64,000 bases of DNA from Enterococcus avium ATCC 14025 (GTDB taxonomy: Bacteria; Bacillota; Bacilli; Lactobacillales; Enterococcaceae): contig NZ_KE136366.1 in assembly GCF_000406965.1 (NCBI RefSeq), forward strand, positions 211,445 to 275,444. Reading direction: 5' to 3'. Positions 8,665-17,340 of the stretch are shown in pieces. Under the pieces are notes generated by a model. The model worked only from the letters and a program-made list of their open reading frames with translations. It had not been told where the DNA came from and ran no database searches. The translations under genes were made by a program, and so were the position numbers. The stretch's first letter is position 1; the number at the start of each line of letters is the position of its first letter.

Positions 8665-10563
8665 ATGAACGAGAAATATAAAAAAATTTTTGAGCCGCTG
8701 ACAATCAAGCGGATGACAGTGAAAAACAGAGTCGTGATGCCGCCGATGGGCACAAATTTTGCGAATATGGATGGTACCTTCTGTATTCCTCATTTAGCGT
8801 ATTATGAACAACGAGCTAAGGGTGGTGTCGGACTAATTACTCTAGAAAATGCCTGCATCGATTATCCGATGGGCACGAATGGCGCCCGTCAGTTGCGGAT
8901 GGACAACGACCAGTATATTTCTGGCTTGTGGAACTTTAATGAACGGATGCATGCTTATGGCGCGGCGACTTCTGTACAGCTTAATCATGCTGGTGCTTCT
9001 GCTTATGGCCTGCGTTTGGAAGGAAATCAGCCAGTTTCGGCTTCGAATGTTCCTAGTAAAAAGGGTAATCCAGTACCGCGTCCTCTGACTACAGAAGAAG
9101 TTTATGCCATTATCGATAAGTATGCTGAAGCGGCAGATCGTGCACAGCGTTCAGGCTTTGACTGTGTTGAAATCCATGCAGGGCATTCCTATTTGCTTAG
9201 TCAATTCCTATCGCCGATTTACAATAAGCGTACGGATGAGTTTGGCGGTTCTCCTGAAAATCGTGCCCGGCTGACTTGTTTGGTTCTGGATGCGGTGCGG
9301 AAACGTGTCGGACCGCAATTTCCGATTGCTTTGCGTTTCAGTGCGGATGAACTGTTACCGGGAGGCAATTCTGTTCAAGATACCTTGGAGATATTGGATT
9401 ATTTTGTGGATAAAGTTGATATCTTGAATGTGTCAGCGGCTTTGAATGACAGCCTGCAATACCAAATTGATAAGATGAATCTGGCAGACGGTTGGCGGAG
9501 CTTTATGGCGAAGGAAGTTAAAGAGCGTTATCCAGAGAAGGTGGTCATGACTTCAGGAAATATTCGTGACCCGAAACAAGCAACGGCAATTCTTGAAAAA
9601 GGGGAAGCTGATCTATTGGCGATGGGTCGTGGATTGATTGCAGAACCAAATTGGGTCAATAAGGTGGCTTCAGGTAAGGAAGGATTACTAAGAAAGTGTA
9701 TATCCTGTAATATCGGCTGTGCCGACCATCGTATCGTCAAAGCACGACCTATTCGCTGTACGGTAAATCCAGATTTACATTATGAGGATCAATACAAGCT
9801 GCGGCCAGTAAAAAATCCAACTAAAATGGTAGTGATTGGCGGCGGAACAGCAGGATTGGAAGCTGCTGCAACGGCAGCCGAAGTTGGTGTTATGGTTGAG
9901 CTGTTTGAAGCAAAGGATTACTTAGGCGGACTGGGGCAGGAGATTTCTCGCTTACCGGATAAAAAAAGAATCAATGATTTTATCAGCTATCAAATCAATC
10001 GTTGTCAAGAATTGCCGAATCTGAAAATTCACAAGAATCGACCATTCAATCCAGCGGCTCTGGAATCTATTAAGCCGGATATTATTGTTAACGCCACTGG
10101 AGCAAAACCATTGCTACCTCCAATCAATGGCTTACATGAAGAGCTGGCAAAAGCGGATCGCAAAGTGTTTTCAATTTTTGATCTCCTGAATGGAATGGAT
10201 AATTTTCAAGAGTTCAAGGGTAAGGAAATTGTCGTGATTGGTGGCGGGGCAGTTGGACTGGATGTTGTGGAATATTATGCAGAACGCGGTGCCGCGAAGG
10301 TCAGTATCGTTGAAATGCAACGAGAATTAGGAAAAGATCTGGATCTGATCACGAAGCTGGCAATGATGGAAATTGTTGAAAAGTATAAGGTAAATGTTTA
10401 TACTTCTACAAAACTAACACAGGTTAACAAGTCTGACTTTCTGGTTGAAGATGAGAACGGTTGTATGATAAATTTGAATTTTGATTTGGGTTTTATCTGT
10501 CTTGGAATGCGTGCTGATGCACCGTTGCTGCCAGAATTACAGGCGTATGCACTAGCAGAGTAA
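8665..10563 (+). CDS. FMN/Fe-S/FAD enoate-reductase-like NADH:flavin oxidoreductase, 3' end frameshifted
   Basis: The frame encodes 632 aa of the 2,4-dienoyl-CoA reductase/enoate reductase family. An old-yellow-enzyme barrel covers about residues 1-340 (NKRTDEFGGSPENRARL active-site region), a C-x2-C-x3-C-x12-C 4Fe-4S cluster starts near 344, and FAD- and NAD-binding folds follow (VVIGGGTAGLEAA; VVIGGGAVGLDVV). The family reduces activated C=C bonds. The frame stops at 10563 just before the expected IGD motif, which appears in another frame directly downstream. The natural length would be about 680 aa, so this copy lacks the conserved FAD-contacting C-terminus and may be inactive. Confidence 0.85.
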   Translation: MNEKYKKIFEPLTIKRMTVKNRVVMPPMGTNFANMDGTFCIPHLAYYEQRAKGGVGLITLENACIDYPMGTNGARQLRMDNDQYISGLWNFNERMHAYGAATSVQLNHAGASAYGLRLEGNQPVSASNVPSKKGNPVPRPLTTEEVYAIIDKYAEAADRAQRSGFDCVEIHAGHSYLLSQFLSPIYNKRTDEFGGSPENRARLTCLVLDAVRKRVGPQFPIALRFSADELLPGGNSVQDTLEILDYFVDKVDILNVSAALNDSLQYQIDKMNLADGWRSFMAKEVKERYPEKVVMTSGNIRDPKQATAILEKGEADLLAMGRGLIAEPNWVNKVASGKEGLLRKCISCNIGCADHRIVKARPIRCTVNPDLHYEDQYKLRPVKNPTKMVVIGGGTAGLEAAATAAEVGVMVELFEAKDYLGGLGQEISRLPDKKRINDFISYQINRCQELPNLKIHKNRPFNPAALESIKPDIIVNATGAKPLLPPINGLHEELAKADRKVFSIFDLLNGMDNFQEFKGKEIVVIGGGAVGLDVVEYYAERGAAKVSIVEMQRELGKDLDLITKLAMMEIVEKYKVNVYTSTKLTQVNKSDFLVEDENGCMINLNFDLGFICLGMRADAPLLPELQAYALAE

Positions 10564-10709
10564 ACATAGGAGATAGTAAGGTCGCACGAAGAATCATCGA
10601 AGGAACTCGAGAAGCCAGAGATATCTTAAAGACGATTGAACTTCTGGAGGATAAGAGAACAAAACAAACGTTGTTGCAACAGCAGACCGTAACGGCTGTT
10701 TATCAGTAG
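10563..10709 (+). pseudogene. Out-of-frame C-terminal tail of the enoate-reductase-like gene
   Basis: Reading from 10563 in the -1 frame gives NIGDSKVARRIIEGTREAR and continues to a stop at 10707-10709. The IGD...R-x-I-x-x-A/G motif is the conserved end of this enzyme family. Adding one base near 10561 would fuse it to the upstream 632-aa frame. There is no slippery heptamer at the junction, so a one-base deletion (real, or a sequence error) is more likely than programmed frameshifting. Confidence 0.7.
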
Positions 10710-10743
10710 GATAGAATGAATGTTGAGATTAGGAGAGATGTGA

Positions 10744-11490
10744 ATGAAAACTGTAACGATTGATACGGTCACATTAGGTGAAGGAAAACCGAAAATCATT
10801 GTACCTCTAGTAGGTAGAACAAAAGAAGAAATCATTCAGGAAGCAGAATTTGTTGCGACGGTCGATTGCGATATCGTTGAGTGGCGGATTGATTTCTATG
10901 AGGACATCTTGGATTTTTCCGCTGCGGCTCAATTTTCAAAGCAGGTTAAGAAAATTTTGAATAAGCCGTTATTAGTAACATTTAGAACAAAGCAAGAGGG
11001 CGGTGAGCTGGCTCTTTCGGATGAGAAGTATTTTGAGATGTATCGTGTATTATTAAATGAAGGCAGCTTTGACCTATTGGATGTGGAATTATTCATGCCA
11101 GCGGTAGGTGTAGGCCAAACAATTGAACTAGCTCATGAAAAAAATAAAAAAATCATTATGTGCAACCATGACTTCGATAAGACACCAGCAAAAGAAGTAA
11201 TAATTGAGCGTCTATGCAAAATGCAGGAGCTGGGTGCAGATATCTGTAAGATCGCAGTGATGCCGCAAACAACTGCCGATGTGATCACCCTGCTGGATGC
11301 GACACAGGAAATGTATCATAAACATGCTGACCGTCCGCTAATTACCATGTCTATGGGAAGTTTAGGAGTAGTCAGTCGCGTATCCGGTGCAACGTTTGGC
11401 TCATCAGCAACATTCGGCGCAGCGAAAAAGGCCTCAGCTCCAGGGCAGGTATCTGTTGATGAGCTACGTTCGATTTTGGAAGTGTTATAA
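10744..11490 (+). CDS. aroD: Type I 3-dehydroquinate dehydratase
   Basis: 248 aa, close to the 252 aa of E. coli AroD. It has the expected family features: an EWRID segment near the N-terminus, His in CNHDF (about 144), the Schiff-base Lys in ICKIAVMP (about 170), and the C-terminal APGQVSVDELR. It interconverts 3-dehydroquinate and 3-dehydroshikimate. Because it closes a catabolic-looking cluster with a YdiN-like carrier rather than sitting in an aro biosynthetic operon, it may work in hydroaromatic breakdown. AGGAGAG precedes the ATG. A hairpin lies about 120 nt downstream. Confidence 0.92.
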   Translation: MKTVTIDTVTLGEGKPKIIVPLVGRTKEEIIQEAEFVATVDCDIVEWRIDFYEDILDFSAAAQFSKQVKKILNKPLLVTFRTKQEGGELALSDEKYFEMYRVLLNEGSFDLLDVELFMPAVGVGQTIELAHEKNKKIIMCNHDFDKTPAKEVIIERLCKMQELGADICKIAVMPQTTADVITLLDATQEMYHKHADRPLITMSMGSLGVVSRVSGATFGSSATFGAAKKASAPGQVSVDELRSILEVL

Positions 11491-11609
11491 AAGAAATCGA
11501 TGATGGAAATCGCGAGTAAACTAGTAGAAAGCGAGATTGCTCCTTTTTCTAACTCTTTTTCTTATAGAAGGTTTTACTGTTAACTATCAAAAATACTGCA
11601 AATAAACAC

Positions 11610-11650
11610 GGAGCTGATCTGAAAGTCTTTTAGTCTTTCGGATCAGCTCC
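11610..11650. terminator. 16-bp hairpin between convergent genes
   Basis: GGAGCTGATCTGAAAG and CTTTCGGATCAGCTCC form a 16-bp stem (one G-T pair) with a 9-nt loop. T tails are weak on both strands (TATTTA; GTGTTTATTT). It probably ends transcripts arriving from aroD and from the minus-strand gene. The rest of 11491-11829 holds a minus-strand open frame described with the next gene, and nothing else that I recognise. Confidence 0.65.
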
Positions 11651-11829
11651 TATTTACGAGTAAATGGCGGCATATCAGTAGCGACTAGGGAAATAAGCCA
11701 TAAAAATTTGAGAAGCGCCGACCAGGACCATCCGACATCAGTTCCTATGTCACTGATTTTCTTGGCAAGTTTCGGAATTTCCTTCTTATTCTTGAAATTG
11801 ACGGGCCTCTTGAAATGAGCAACAAAGTG

Positions 11830-12729
11830 CTACAGCGCACTTGCATGCCTCATCAACTCAGGATAATATTCGAATTCTTCAAATAGCTTCGGATCGTAAT
11901 CTACAAAGCGTTTGACCCAATTTTTTGCTTCAAAGAAATCAAGTAGCACTTGATCGGCAGGCTGGTAGGGAATATTCAAGAAAGCGGTCAATTGGCTAAG
12001 ATCTGTTTCCAGCATAAAGACATTTCTCGGATCGTAAAGTCGGTAAAAAGGCAACATCTCATTGGCGGTAATTAGCTTCTTTTGTAGGAAAAGTGATTCA
12101 AAGGTTCGAAGAGTGACCCCATATTGTCCAGCACGTAGGATTTCCAGAATACCGTTACTACGCTTGACCAATTTTAGATATTCACTATAGGGTAGGTAAC
12201 CGGCTTGTTCATTACCGCGATTAGGCAGAATATGATAGAAGGTAGAAAGGCCTAGTGATTCGAAGCGATTCTTAAGCTCCATTGCTTGCTGCTTTCGGCC
12301 ATTATCATTGGCACCAAAAAAGATATCATAATCCGTTTCATTAAGCGGCTCGCCAACAGACTGAGTGTAAAAGGAACTATTATGCTTCAAGCCTAGATCT
12401 CGTGCCTCTAATGGATCGAAATGATAAATTTCATTGATCGCAGGTTCTTTTTGTGAGGCATTCAATTTGCGATAATGCTCCAATTTGAAGTGATTCCAGA
12501 AAAATAGAACAATCTTAGCTTTTGTGAAAGGACGAATCTTGGCGGCCATTTCTGGTTCAAAACCGTAATCTAAAAATATAATTAGTTGAAAGTCTTTCAA
12601 GTATTGGCGTAAATATTCGTTATTTGCTGCAAGTAACTCTTTCCCCGAGCAAACACTCATCTCAGAGATGGCGGGGAAAAAGTACAGTGAGCGGTCTTTA
12701 GGGACAATTAAAACGTCAGATTTTTTCAT
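11830..12729 (-). CDS. Glycosyltransferase-like protein, possibly cut short by an in-frame TAG
   Basis: 299 aa, cytoplasmic. The C-terminal half (NGILEILRAGQYGVTLRTFE, then KKLITANEMLPFY and a YDPRNVF stretch) resembles uncharacterised polysaccharide/LPS-biosynthesis proteins with a GT-B-like C-terminal domain. No catalytic residue can be named with confidence. GGGAGAAAA precedes the ATG. The frame ends with TAG at 11830-11832. The same frame continues open for another 59 codons to a TAG at about 11652, immediately before the terminator hairpin, so the gene may once have been about 360 aa. Stands alone between aroD and folT. Confidence 0.5.
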   Translation of the reverse strand: MKKSDVLIVPKDRSLYFFPAISEMSVCSGKELLAANNEYLRQYLKDFQLIIFLDYGFEPEMAAKIRPFTKAKIVLFFWNHFKLEHYRKLNASQKEPAINEIYHFDPLEARDLGLKHNSSFYTQSVGEPLNETDYDIFFGANDNGRKQQAMELKNRFESLGLSTFYHILPNRGNEQAGYLPYSEYLKLVKRSNGILEILRAGQYGVTLRTFESLFLQKKLITANEMLPFYRLYDPRNVFMLETDLSQLTAFLNIPYQPADQVLLDFFEAKNWVKRFVDYDPKLFEEFEYYPELMRHASAL

Positions 12730-12815
12730 TTTTCTCCCAGCTTTCTTATTAAATTTTTCTCATCATAGCGCTTTATATAACGTTTTACGATTTTTATGCT
12801 TGGGAAATATAACAC

Positions 12816-12851
12816 AAAAATAGAGACTGTCTATGGGATAAGACAGTCTCT
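12816..12851 (-). terminator. Terminator of folT
   Basis: AGAGACTGTCT and AGACAGTCTCT form an 11-bp perfect stem with an 8-nt loop. On the minus strand the stem is followed by ATTTTTG. It lies about 60 nt past the folT stop. Confidence 0.8.
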
Positions 12852-12913
12852 AAAGGATTATATGCTGTGAATTGTATAACTACTTTCACATAAACGTAAT
12901 CATTTGTAAAGAA

Positions 12914-13444
12914 TTAGTGTGCACGATTGAATCGAGCAATCCATTGTTTATAGGGTAATACGCCACCTAAGAAATAGGTAATAACCGCTTGAATAGGAAT
13001 CCAAATTGCTGTTTTGATTAAGCGTGGTGCCCAGATTAACCAGCTATTCAATGGGACATGATACATCATGGCTAACCATAAAGGTGTTAATATCAGGTTA
13101 ATCACGATCGTTGTTACCAGCACTGACTGAATCGAGTTTTTCCAAGTAATCTCTTTCTTGTAGAAAAAGTATCCATAGATGGCTCCTTCTAGAAAGGCGT
13201 TGATGGTAAAACCGATGAAAAAGGGTGCTTTTGCAAATAGCGACATTCCTACAAAATCAGCGATTACAGAACCAATGCCTGTCCAAAATGGACCAAAGAG
13301 CATTCCCATAATAATCTCTGGGATGAAGGTAAAGCTGACCTTAAGAAATTGCGTCTCGATTCCTAATATTCGAGACAGGGTGACCATCATGGCAATCAGT
13401 AGTGCCATAGTTGTGATGCTTCTAGCATCAAGGTGTTTTTTCAT
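12914..13444 (-). CDS. folT: ECF transporter S component for folate (FolT)
   Basis: 176 aa with about six membrane segments, typical of ECF substrate-capture subunits. The N-terminal LDARSITTMALLIAM and the FIPEIIMGMLFGP stretches fit the folate-specific FolT group. It binds folates and docks on the shared EcfA-A'-T module, which is encoded elsewhere. I chose the ATG at 13444 because AAGGAG lies 9 nt upstream; the ATG at 13453 touches the ribosome site. A tetrahydrofolate riboswitch directly upstream supports the substrate assignment. Confidence 0.9.
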   Translation of the reverse strand: MKKHLDARSITTMALLIAMMVTLSRILGIETQFLKVSFTFIPEIIMGMLFGPFWTGIGSVIADFVGMSLFAKAPFFIGFTINAFLEGAIYGYFFYKKEITWKNSIQSVLVTTIVINLILTPLWLAMMYHVPLNSWLIWAPRLIKTAIWIPIQAVITYFLGGVLPYKQWIARFNRAH

Positions 13445-13453
13445 TTCTAGCAT

Positions 13454-13590
13454 CTCCTTATAGAGCTGCTACATCTGCATGCAGCGAATGCGAAAATAAA
13501 ACCGCAGACAAAGTCTTTCGTCCAGAGGACAACATCCCATCCCTCCAGCACTTAACGCTTTATTTTCTACTCTGATTTATTTGGGGAAGT
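13454..13590 (-). promoter_or_regulatory. Tetrahydrofolate (THF) riboswitch in the folT leader
   Basis: Reading the minus strand, the leader contains GCGTTAAGTG, GGGATG, a GGACGAAAG segment and TGCGGTTTT in the order of the THF-I riboswitch consensus. GAAAATAAA and TTTATTTTC flank the core as a stem. A further GCTGC/GCAGC hairpin (about 13466-13486) lies next to the AAGGAG at 13454-13459, which suggests control of translation start rather than termination. A GGGGA/TCCCC hairpin precedes it at 13583-13594. Confidence 0.85.
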
Positions 13591-13600
13591 CCCCGCAAAA

Positions 13601-13629
13601 ATACTAGCACAGATTTGAGAAGGAAACAA
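13601..13629 (-). promoter_or_regulatory. Promoter of folT
   Basis: On the minus strand, TTGTTT (13629-13624) and TAGTAT (13606-13601) are separated by 17 nt. This places the transcript start just before the riboswitch. Confidence 0.65.
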
Positions 13630-13755
13630 TCTTTTCATTTCATCGGGAAAAGAATTCTAGATCTTTTTTTTTATAAATAATCTTGGGTAAAATTCTGCTT
13701 CATTTAGAGGTATCATTATAGAGTAAAAAATTCTAAGCGAAAGTGAGAGAAGAGA

Positions 13756-14481
13756 ATGGCAGTGAAAGCTTTAAATGAACGTCAGTTGTTTAGAATGAAG
13801 CGTGTGAATCTTGAAAAAAGAATCCAGCAATACTATTCTAAGACACAAGATTCAGAATCAGTGATCGAATATGGTATGGCGATTTTAGTTTTTAATGCGA
13901 TTACGATGACCAATTATTCCTTTGTCTGCAAAGATTTAATCCAGGAAATTTTCTTAACAAAAGAACCAACAGATAAAATGCGTGAGTTTTGTCTATATTT
14001 TTATGATTTCTTTGATTATAATGAGTGGGAAAATGTGCGGGATCGATTGTTCAAAAGTCGCGCCGAATTCTCCGAGAGGACACGAAGGATTAGACCTGAA
14101 ACGAAGTATGTTCGAGCAGCATCTGCCCCTACAAATAAAAAACGGGATTGGCTTTATGAGAACTACTGGGTTGACGATGAAAAAAATCGTCCTGAGAAGG
14201 AGCGATATGGTTATGAGTACCATACGGTTTTCAGAGACGAACATGGTAAAAAACACAAGCTAAAATTTCAAAATGCAGATATCAGTATACCGAGAAAGAA
14301 ACTCTTGGTGCTGTTAGAAATATTGACAAAGCTGACAATCTTTGAAGAAAATGGTGTTCGCAAGTTTGCTGAAGTGGTATTTCCTGAATGCCGCGGTACA
14401 AGAAAGACTACTTACTATGTGGATGAAGCTGACGATGCGGCTTTTCTTCAACGTATGCGTCATGAGATCGAAAAATTGTAG
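13756..14481 (+). CDS. Uncharacterised protein, first of two tandem paralogues
   Basis: 241 aa, soluble, rich in charged and aromatic residues, with no signal peptide or membrane segment. It is clearly homologous along its length to the next gene: shared stretches include the N-terminal ERQLF-MKR, VIEYGMA, MREFCLYFYD, LFKSRAEFSE and a GKKHKL...ADI block. The family is not recognised. Both start with strong sites and run in the same direction 22 nt apart, so they are probably cotranscribed. The duplicate pair suggests partners in a heteromer, or recent functional divergence. Confidence 0.7.
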   Translation: MAVKALNERQLFRMKRVNLEKRIQQYYSKTQDSESVIEYGMAILVFNAITMTNYSFVCKDLIQEIFLTKEPTDKMREFCLYFYDFFDYNEWENVRDRLFKSRAEFSERTRRIRPETKYVRAASAPTNKKRDWLYENYWVDDEKNRPEKERYGYEYHTVFRDEHGKKHKLKFQNADISIPRKKLLVLLEILTKLTIFEENGVRKFAEVVFPECRGTRKTTYYVDEADDAAFLQRMRHEIEKL

Positions 14482-14503
14482 TATTTTGTAAACAGAAAGG
14501 GGA

Positions 14504-15241
14504 ATGAACGTGCAGCCGTTACAGGAACGACAATTGTTTCAAATGAAAAGAGAATCTTTAGAAACGAGAATTCGTCAGTACTACGAAGAAACGCAAAATG
14601 CAGATGTGGTGATTGAGTATGGAATGGCGCTTCTGGTGCGCAATGCGATGATGATGGAGGATTATTCCCTCATGTGTAAGGATTTGATTCGCCAGATTTT
14701 TTTAACCTGTAGGCCAAGTGAAAGAATGCGTGAATTTTGTCTATATTTTTACGATTACTTTGAATACGAGGAATGGGAGATTGTACGAAGTCGTTTATTT
14801 AAGAGTCGAGCGGAATTTTCTGAGATGACGCGTTTGGTTCGTCCGGATATGAAGTATTTTCGCGTTGCCTCAACTCCTACATTTGATAAATTTGACGAAG
14901 TATTGGCCTATGCGATAAAAAGTTGGTCTGAAAAATCCCGTGAGAAGGCATTTGAGGAAAAGGAGGATTTTTATTTTTCCTTCAAAGCAGTTTTTGAAGA
15001 TGACAATGGCAAGAAGCACAAGCTGACCTTTAGCAAAAATGCGGACATCTGCAAGTCGTGCGAGGAACTTTTTACATTGATGGAAATTTTAACGAGATTA
15101 ACGATTTTTCAAAAGAACGGGGTTCGCCGTTTTCGAGACATCGTTGAGACTGAGTGTGAATCAATCGTTAGCCAAGAGATTATCAATCATTCGAAGCGGA
15201 AGAAGAGGGGACAGGAATTAAGAAAAAGCTTGATTAAATAG
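14504..15241 (+). CDS. Uncharacterised protein, second of two tandem paralogues
   Basis: 245 aa, paralogue of the gene upstream. Its start is ATG at 14504 after AAAGGGG. The first 110 residues are the most conserved between the copies (ERQLFQMKRESLETRIRQYY here). The middle, around residues 125-160, differs in length and sequence. The C-terminus is basic (KRKKRGQELRKS). No known domain was recognised. A strong bidirectional terminator follows. Confidence 0.7.
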   Translation: MNVQPLQERQLFQMKRESLETRIRQYYEETQNADVVIEYGMALLVRNAMMMEDYSLMCKDLIRQIFLTCRPSERMREFCLYFYDYFEYEEWEIVRSRLFKSRAEFSEMTRLVRPDMKYFRVASTPTFDKFDEVLAYAIKSWSEKSREKAFEEKEDFYFSFKAVFEDDNGKKHKLTFSKNADICKSCEELFTLMEILTRLTIFQKNGVRRFRDIVETECESIVSQEIINHSKRKKRGQELRKSLIK

Positions 15242-15257
15242 TATGTACAAAGAAAAT

Positions 15258-15312
15258 AAAGGCAGCAGGAAGCTGTGACAAAAGTCTTGTCGTAGCTTCC
15301 TGCTGCCTTTTC
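15258..15312. terminator. Bidirectional terminator
   Basis: AAAGGCAGCAGGAAGCT pairs with AGCTTCCTGCTGCCTTT, with an inner GACAA/TTGTC extension, in a very stable hairpin with T-rich tails on both strands. It serves the convergent paralogue pair and pepO. Confidence 0.9.
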
Positions 15313-15333
15313 GTTTGTTGCAAAAAAATTGTT

Positions 15334-17256
15334 TTACCAAATACTAACTCGTTTTTCAGGAGCCAAGTACATCGCATCGTTAGGCTGGATATCGAAGGTT
15401 TGGTAGAAGTCTGCCAGATTTTTCACTTGGACATTGGCTCGCAATTTGTTTGGCGCATGGACATCAATCGATAGGAGTAATTGGGTATATTCCTTTCGAG
15501 CCTTCATCCGCCAAATCGTTGCCCAGTTGATGAAGAAGCCTTCAAGATCCACATTATTGTCTTTCTTTGCGGCTTCTAAAGCACAGCTTAGACCACCTGC
15601 ATCAGCAATGTTTTCTGAGACTGTCAGCTTACCGTTGACTTTTCCGCCAGCGATTTCTAGACCGTCGAACTCAGCGATCATTTGATCCGCTAACGCTTGG
15701 AAATGCTTTTGATCTTCTTCGGTCCACCAATTGTTTAGATTTCCATACTCATCAAAGAGTGAACCATTGTTATCAAAGGCATGGGAGATTTCATGGGCGA
15801 TCACAGCCCCGATACCGCCAAAGTTCTCACTGCTGGATTGTTTCAAGCTGTAAAATGGCGCCTGCAAAATCGCAGCTGGGAAGACGATGATATTGCGGAA
15901 TGGATGATAATAAGCATTGACCGTATCTGCGCTCATTTCCCATTCATCACGTTCGACTGGCTGGTTCCATTTTTTGAAATCCTCTTTACGTTTCAAATGA
16001 CTGAAGTGCAAGGCATTACTTAACAGTGTTCCGCCTTCTTCTGCTGTCGTTACTTTGAAATGCGTATAAATTGCTGGGATTTTTTCTGGATAACCTACAT
16101 GAATCCCTAGAGTATTCAATTTAATGATGGCCTTCTCACGAGTTGCTTCACTGAGCCAGGTGTTGCTGCTCAAGCGATCTTGATAAATGCCTACCATGCG
16201 TTGGACCATTTGTTCAACATCTCTCTTGGCTTGTTCACCGAAGTATTTCTTTCCATAATAATCGCCAATAATTTGATCAAAACGACCTGATGCTAGATAG
16301 AAGGCGGCTTTTTCCTGTGGACGAGCTTCGGGCGCACCAGAAAGCGCACGACTGTATATGCCGCCGACTTGACGAAATTCTTCGCTGAGATAGGCGGTTA
16401 ATGCATTAAGAGTCATGACCAGCATCCAGCTTTTCATTTGCTGGAAGGTTTTTGTATTGACTAACTCATCAAGTTTTTCGAAAAATGCCGGCTCGGTCAC
16501 AATAATCTTTTCTGGAACTTCGCCGATTAAGCCGATTAATAAGTTTTTCAAATCAAGGTGTTGGCTATGCTGGATAAATTTTTCGCCGCTTTCAGGGTTA
16601 TACATTTTGCTGTAGTCGGCATTTTCTTCAGCACTTTTTACGTGAGGCGCCAACAATTTATCGTATTGAAGAGCTTCGTCCGTGATTTTTTCGGCTACAG
16701 CAGCATCATAACCAGCCAAGTCGAATAATTTCAGCGTCATTTCCTTAAAGATCGCCAAAAGCTGCGGCGCTTGCGGATGATCTGCTTCGTAATAGGTTTT
16801 ATCTGGTAGGATCAAGCTAGGCGCACCAGCAAATAAAGCATTGATCTTAGTATTTTTCATATCAGCGTCTACATCTACGCCAAAGGGTAAAGGCAGTCCA
16901 TCAAGAACCCAGTTAGTTAATTGCTCTGCTAAGTCATTCAAATCTTTTAACGCTTCTACTTGTCGAAGTAGGGGCAGCATAGGTGCCGCACCGTCCTGAT
17001 CGCGTTTTTGATAATCATTGGCTAGATTGAAATAAGCGATGTATTCCTTCATTAAATCATTGGGAATCAAGGAAGGATTCTCGCTCATTTTCTTTGTATC
17101 AGTGATTAATAGATCATCGATGCCATCCACAAGATCCTGAAAACCGCCCGTTGCCGGTTTGTCTGCGGGGATTGTCGCTTTTTCAATCCATTCACCATTG
17201 ACTGCTTCATATAAATCTTCTTTGATTTTTGTTTTGTCCAAAATAGTGTCCTCCAT
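15334..17256 (-). CDS. pepO: M13-family endopeptidase PepO
   Basis: 640 aa, within the usual length of lactic-acid-bacterial PepO. It shows the zinc site AHEISHAFDNNG (about residue 490) and the third ligand ENIADAGG (about 550), followed by the family C-terminus ending in SIW. This neprilysin-type metallopeptidase cleaves peptides of moderate size. There is no signal peptide, so it is probably cytoplasmic and takes part in peptide use. Monocistronic, divergent from the C39-like protease gene. AGATGGAGG lies before the ATG. Confidence 0.95.
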   Translation of the reverse strand: MEDTILDKTKIKEDLYEAVNGEWIEKATIPADKPATGGFQDLVDGIDDLLITDTKKMSENPSLIPNDLMKEYIAYFNLANDYQKRDQDGAAPMLPLLRQVEALKDLNDLAEQLTNWVLDGLPLPFGVDVDADMKNTKINALFAGAPSLILPDKTYYEADHPQAPQLLAIFKEMTLKLFDLAGYDAAVAEKITDEALQYDKLLAPHVKSAEENADYSKMYNPESGEKFIQHSQHLDLKNLLIGLIGEVPEKIIVTEPAFFEKLDELVNTKTFQQMKSWMLVMTLNALTAYLSEEFRQVGGIYSRALSGAPEARPQEKAAFYLASGRFDQIIGDYYGKKYFGEQAKRDVEQMVQRMVGIYQDRLSSNTWLSEATREKAIIKLNTLGIHVGYPEKIPAIYTHFKVTTAEEGGTLLSNALHFSHLKRKEDFKKWNQPVERDEWEMSADTVNAYYHPFRNIIVFPAAILQAPFYSLKQSSSENFGGIGAVIAHEISHAFDNNGSLFDEYGNLNNWWTEEDQKHFQALADQMIAEFDGLEIAGGKVNGKLTVSENIADAGGLSCALEAAKKDNNVDLEGFFINWATIWRMKARKEYTQLLLSIDVHAPNKLRANVQVKNLADFYQTFDIQPNDAMYLAPEKRVSIW

Positions 17257-17340
17257 CTTTTTTCTAGTTCTTTCCGTTATAATCCATTATGATATATCTT
17301 GAGAAGATACACAAAAGAAAATGATTTGGCGGTGAAAAAA

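Noticed and set aside
10540-10575. Programmed ribosomal frameshift at the end of the reductase gene
   Set aside because: No X-XXY-YYZ slippery sequence lies before the stop and no strong downstream structure was seen; a one-base deletion is simpler.
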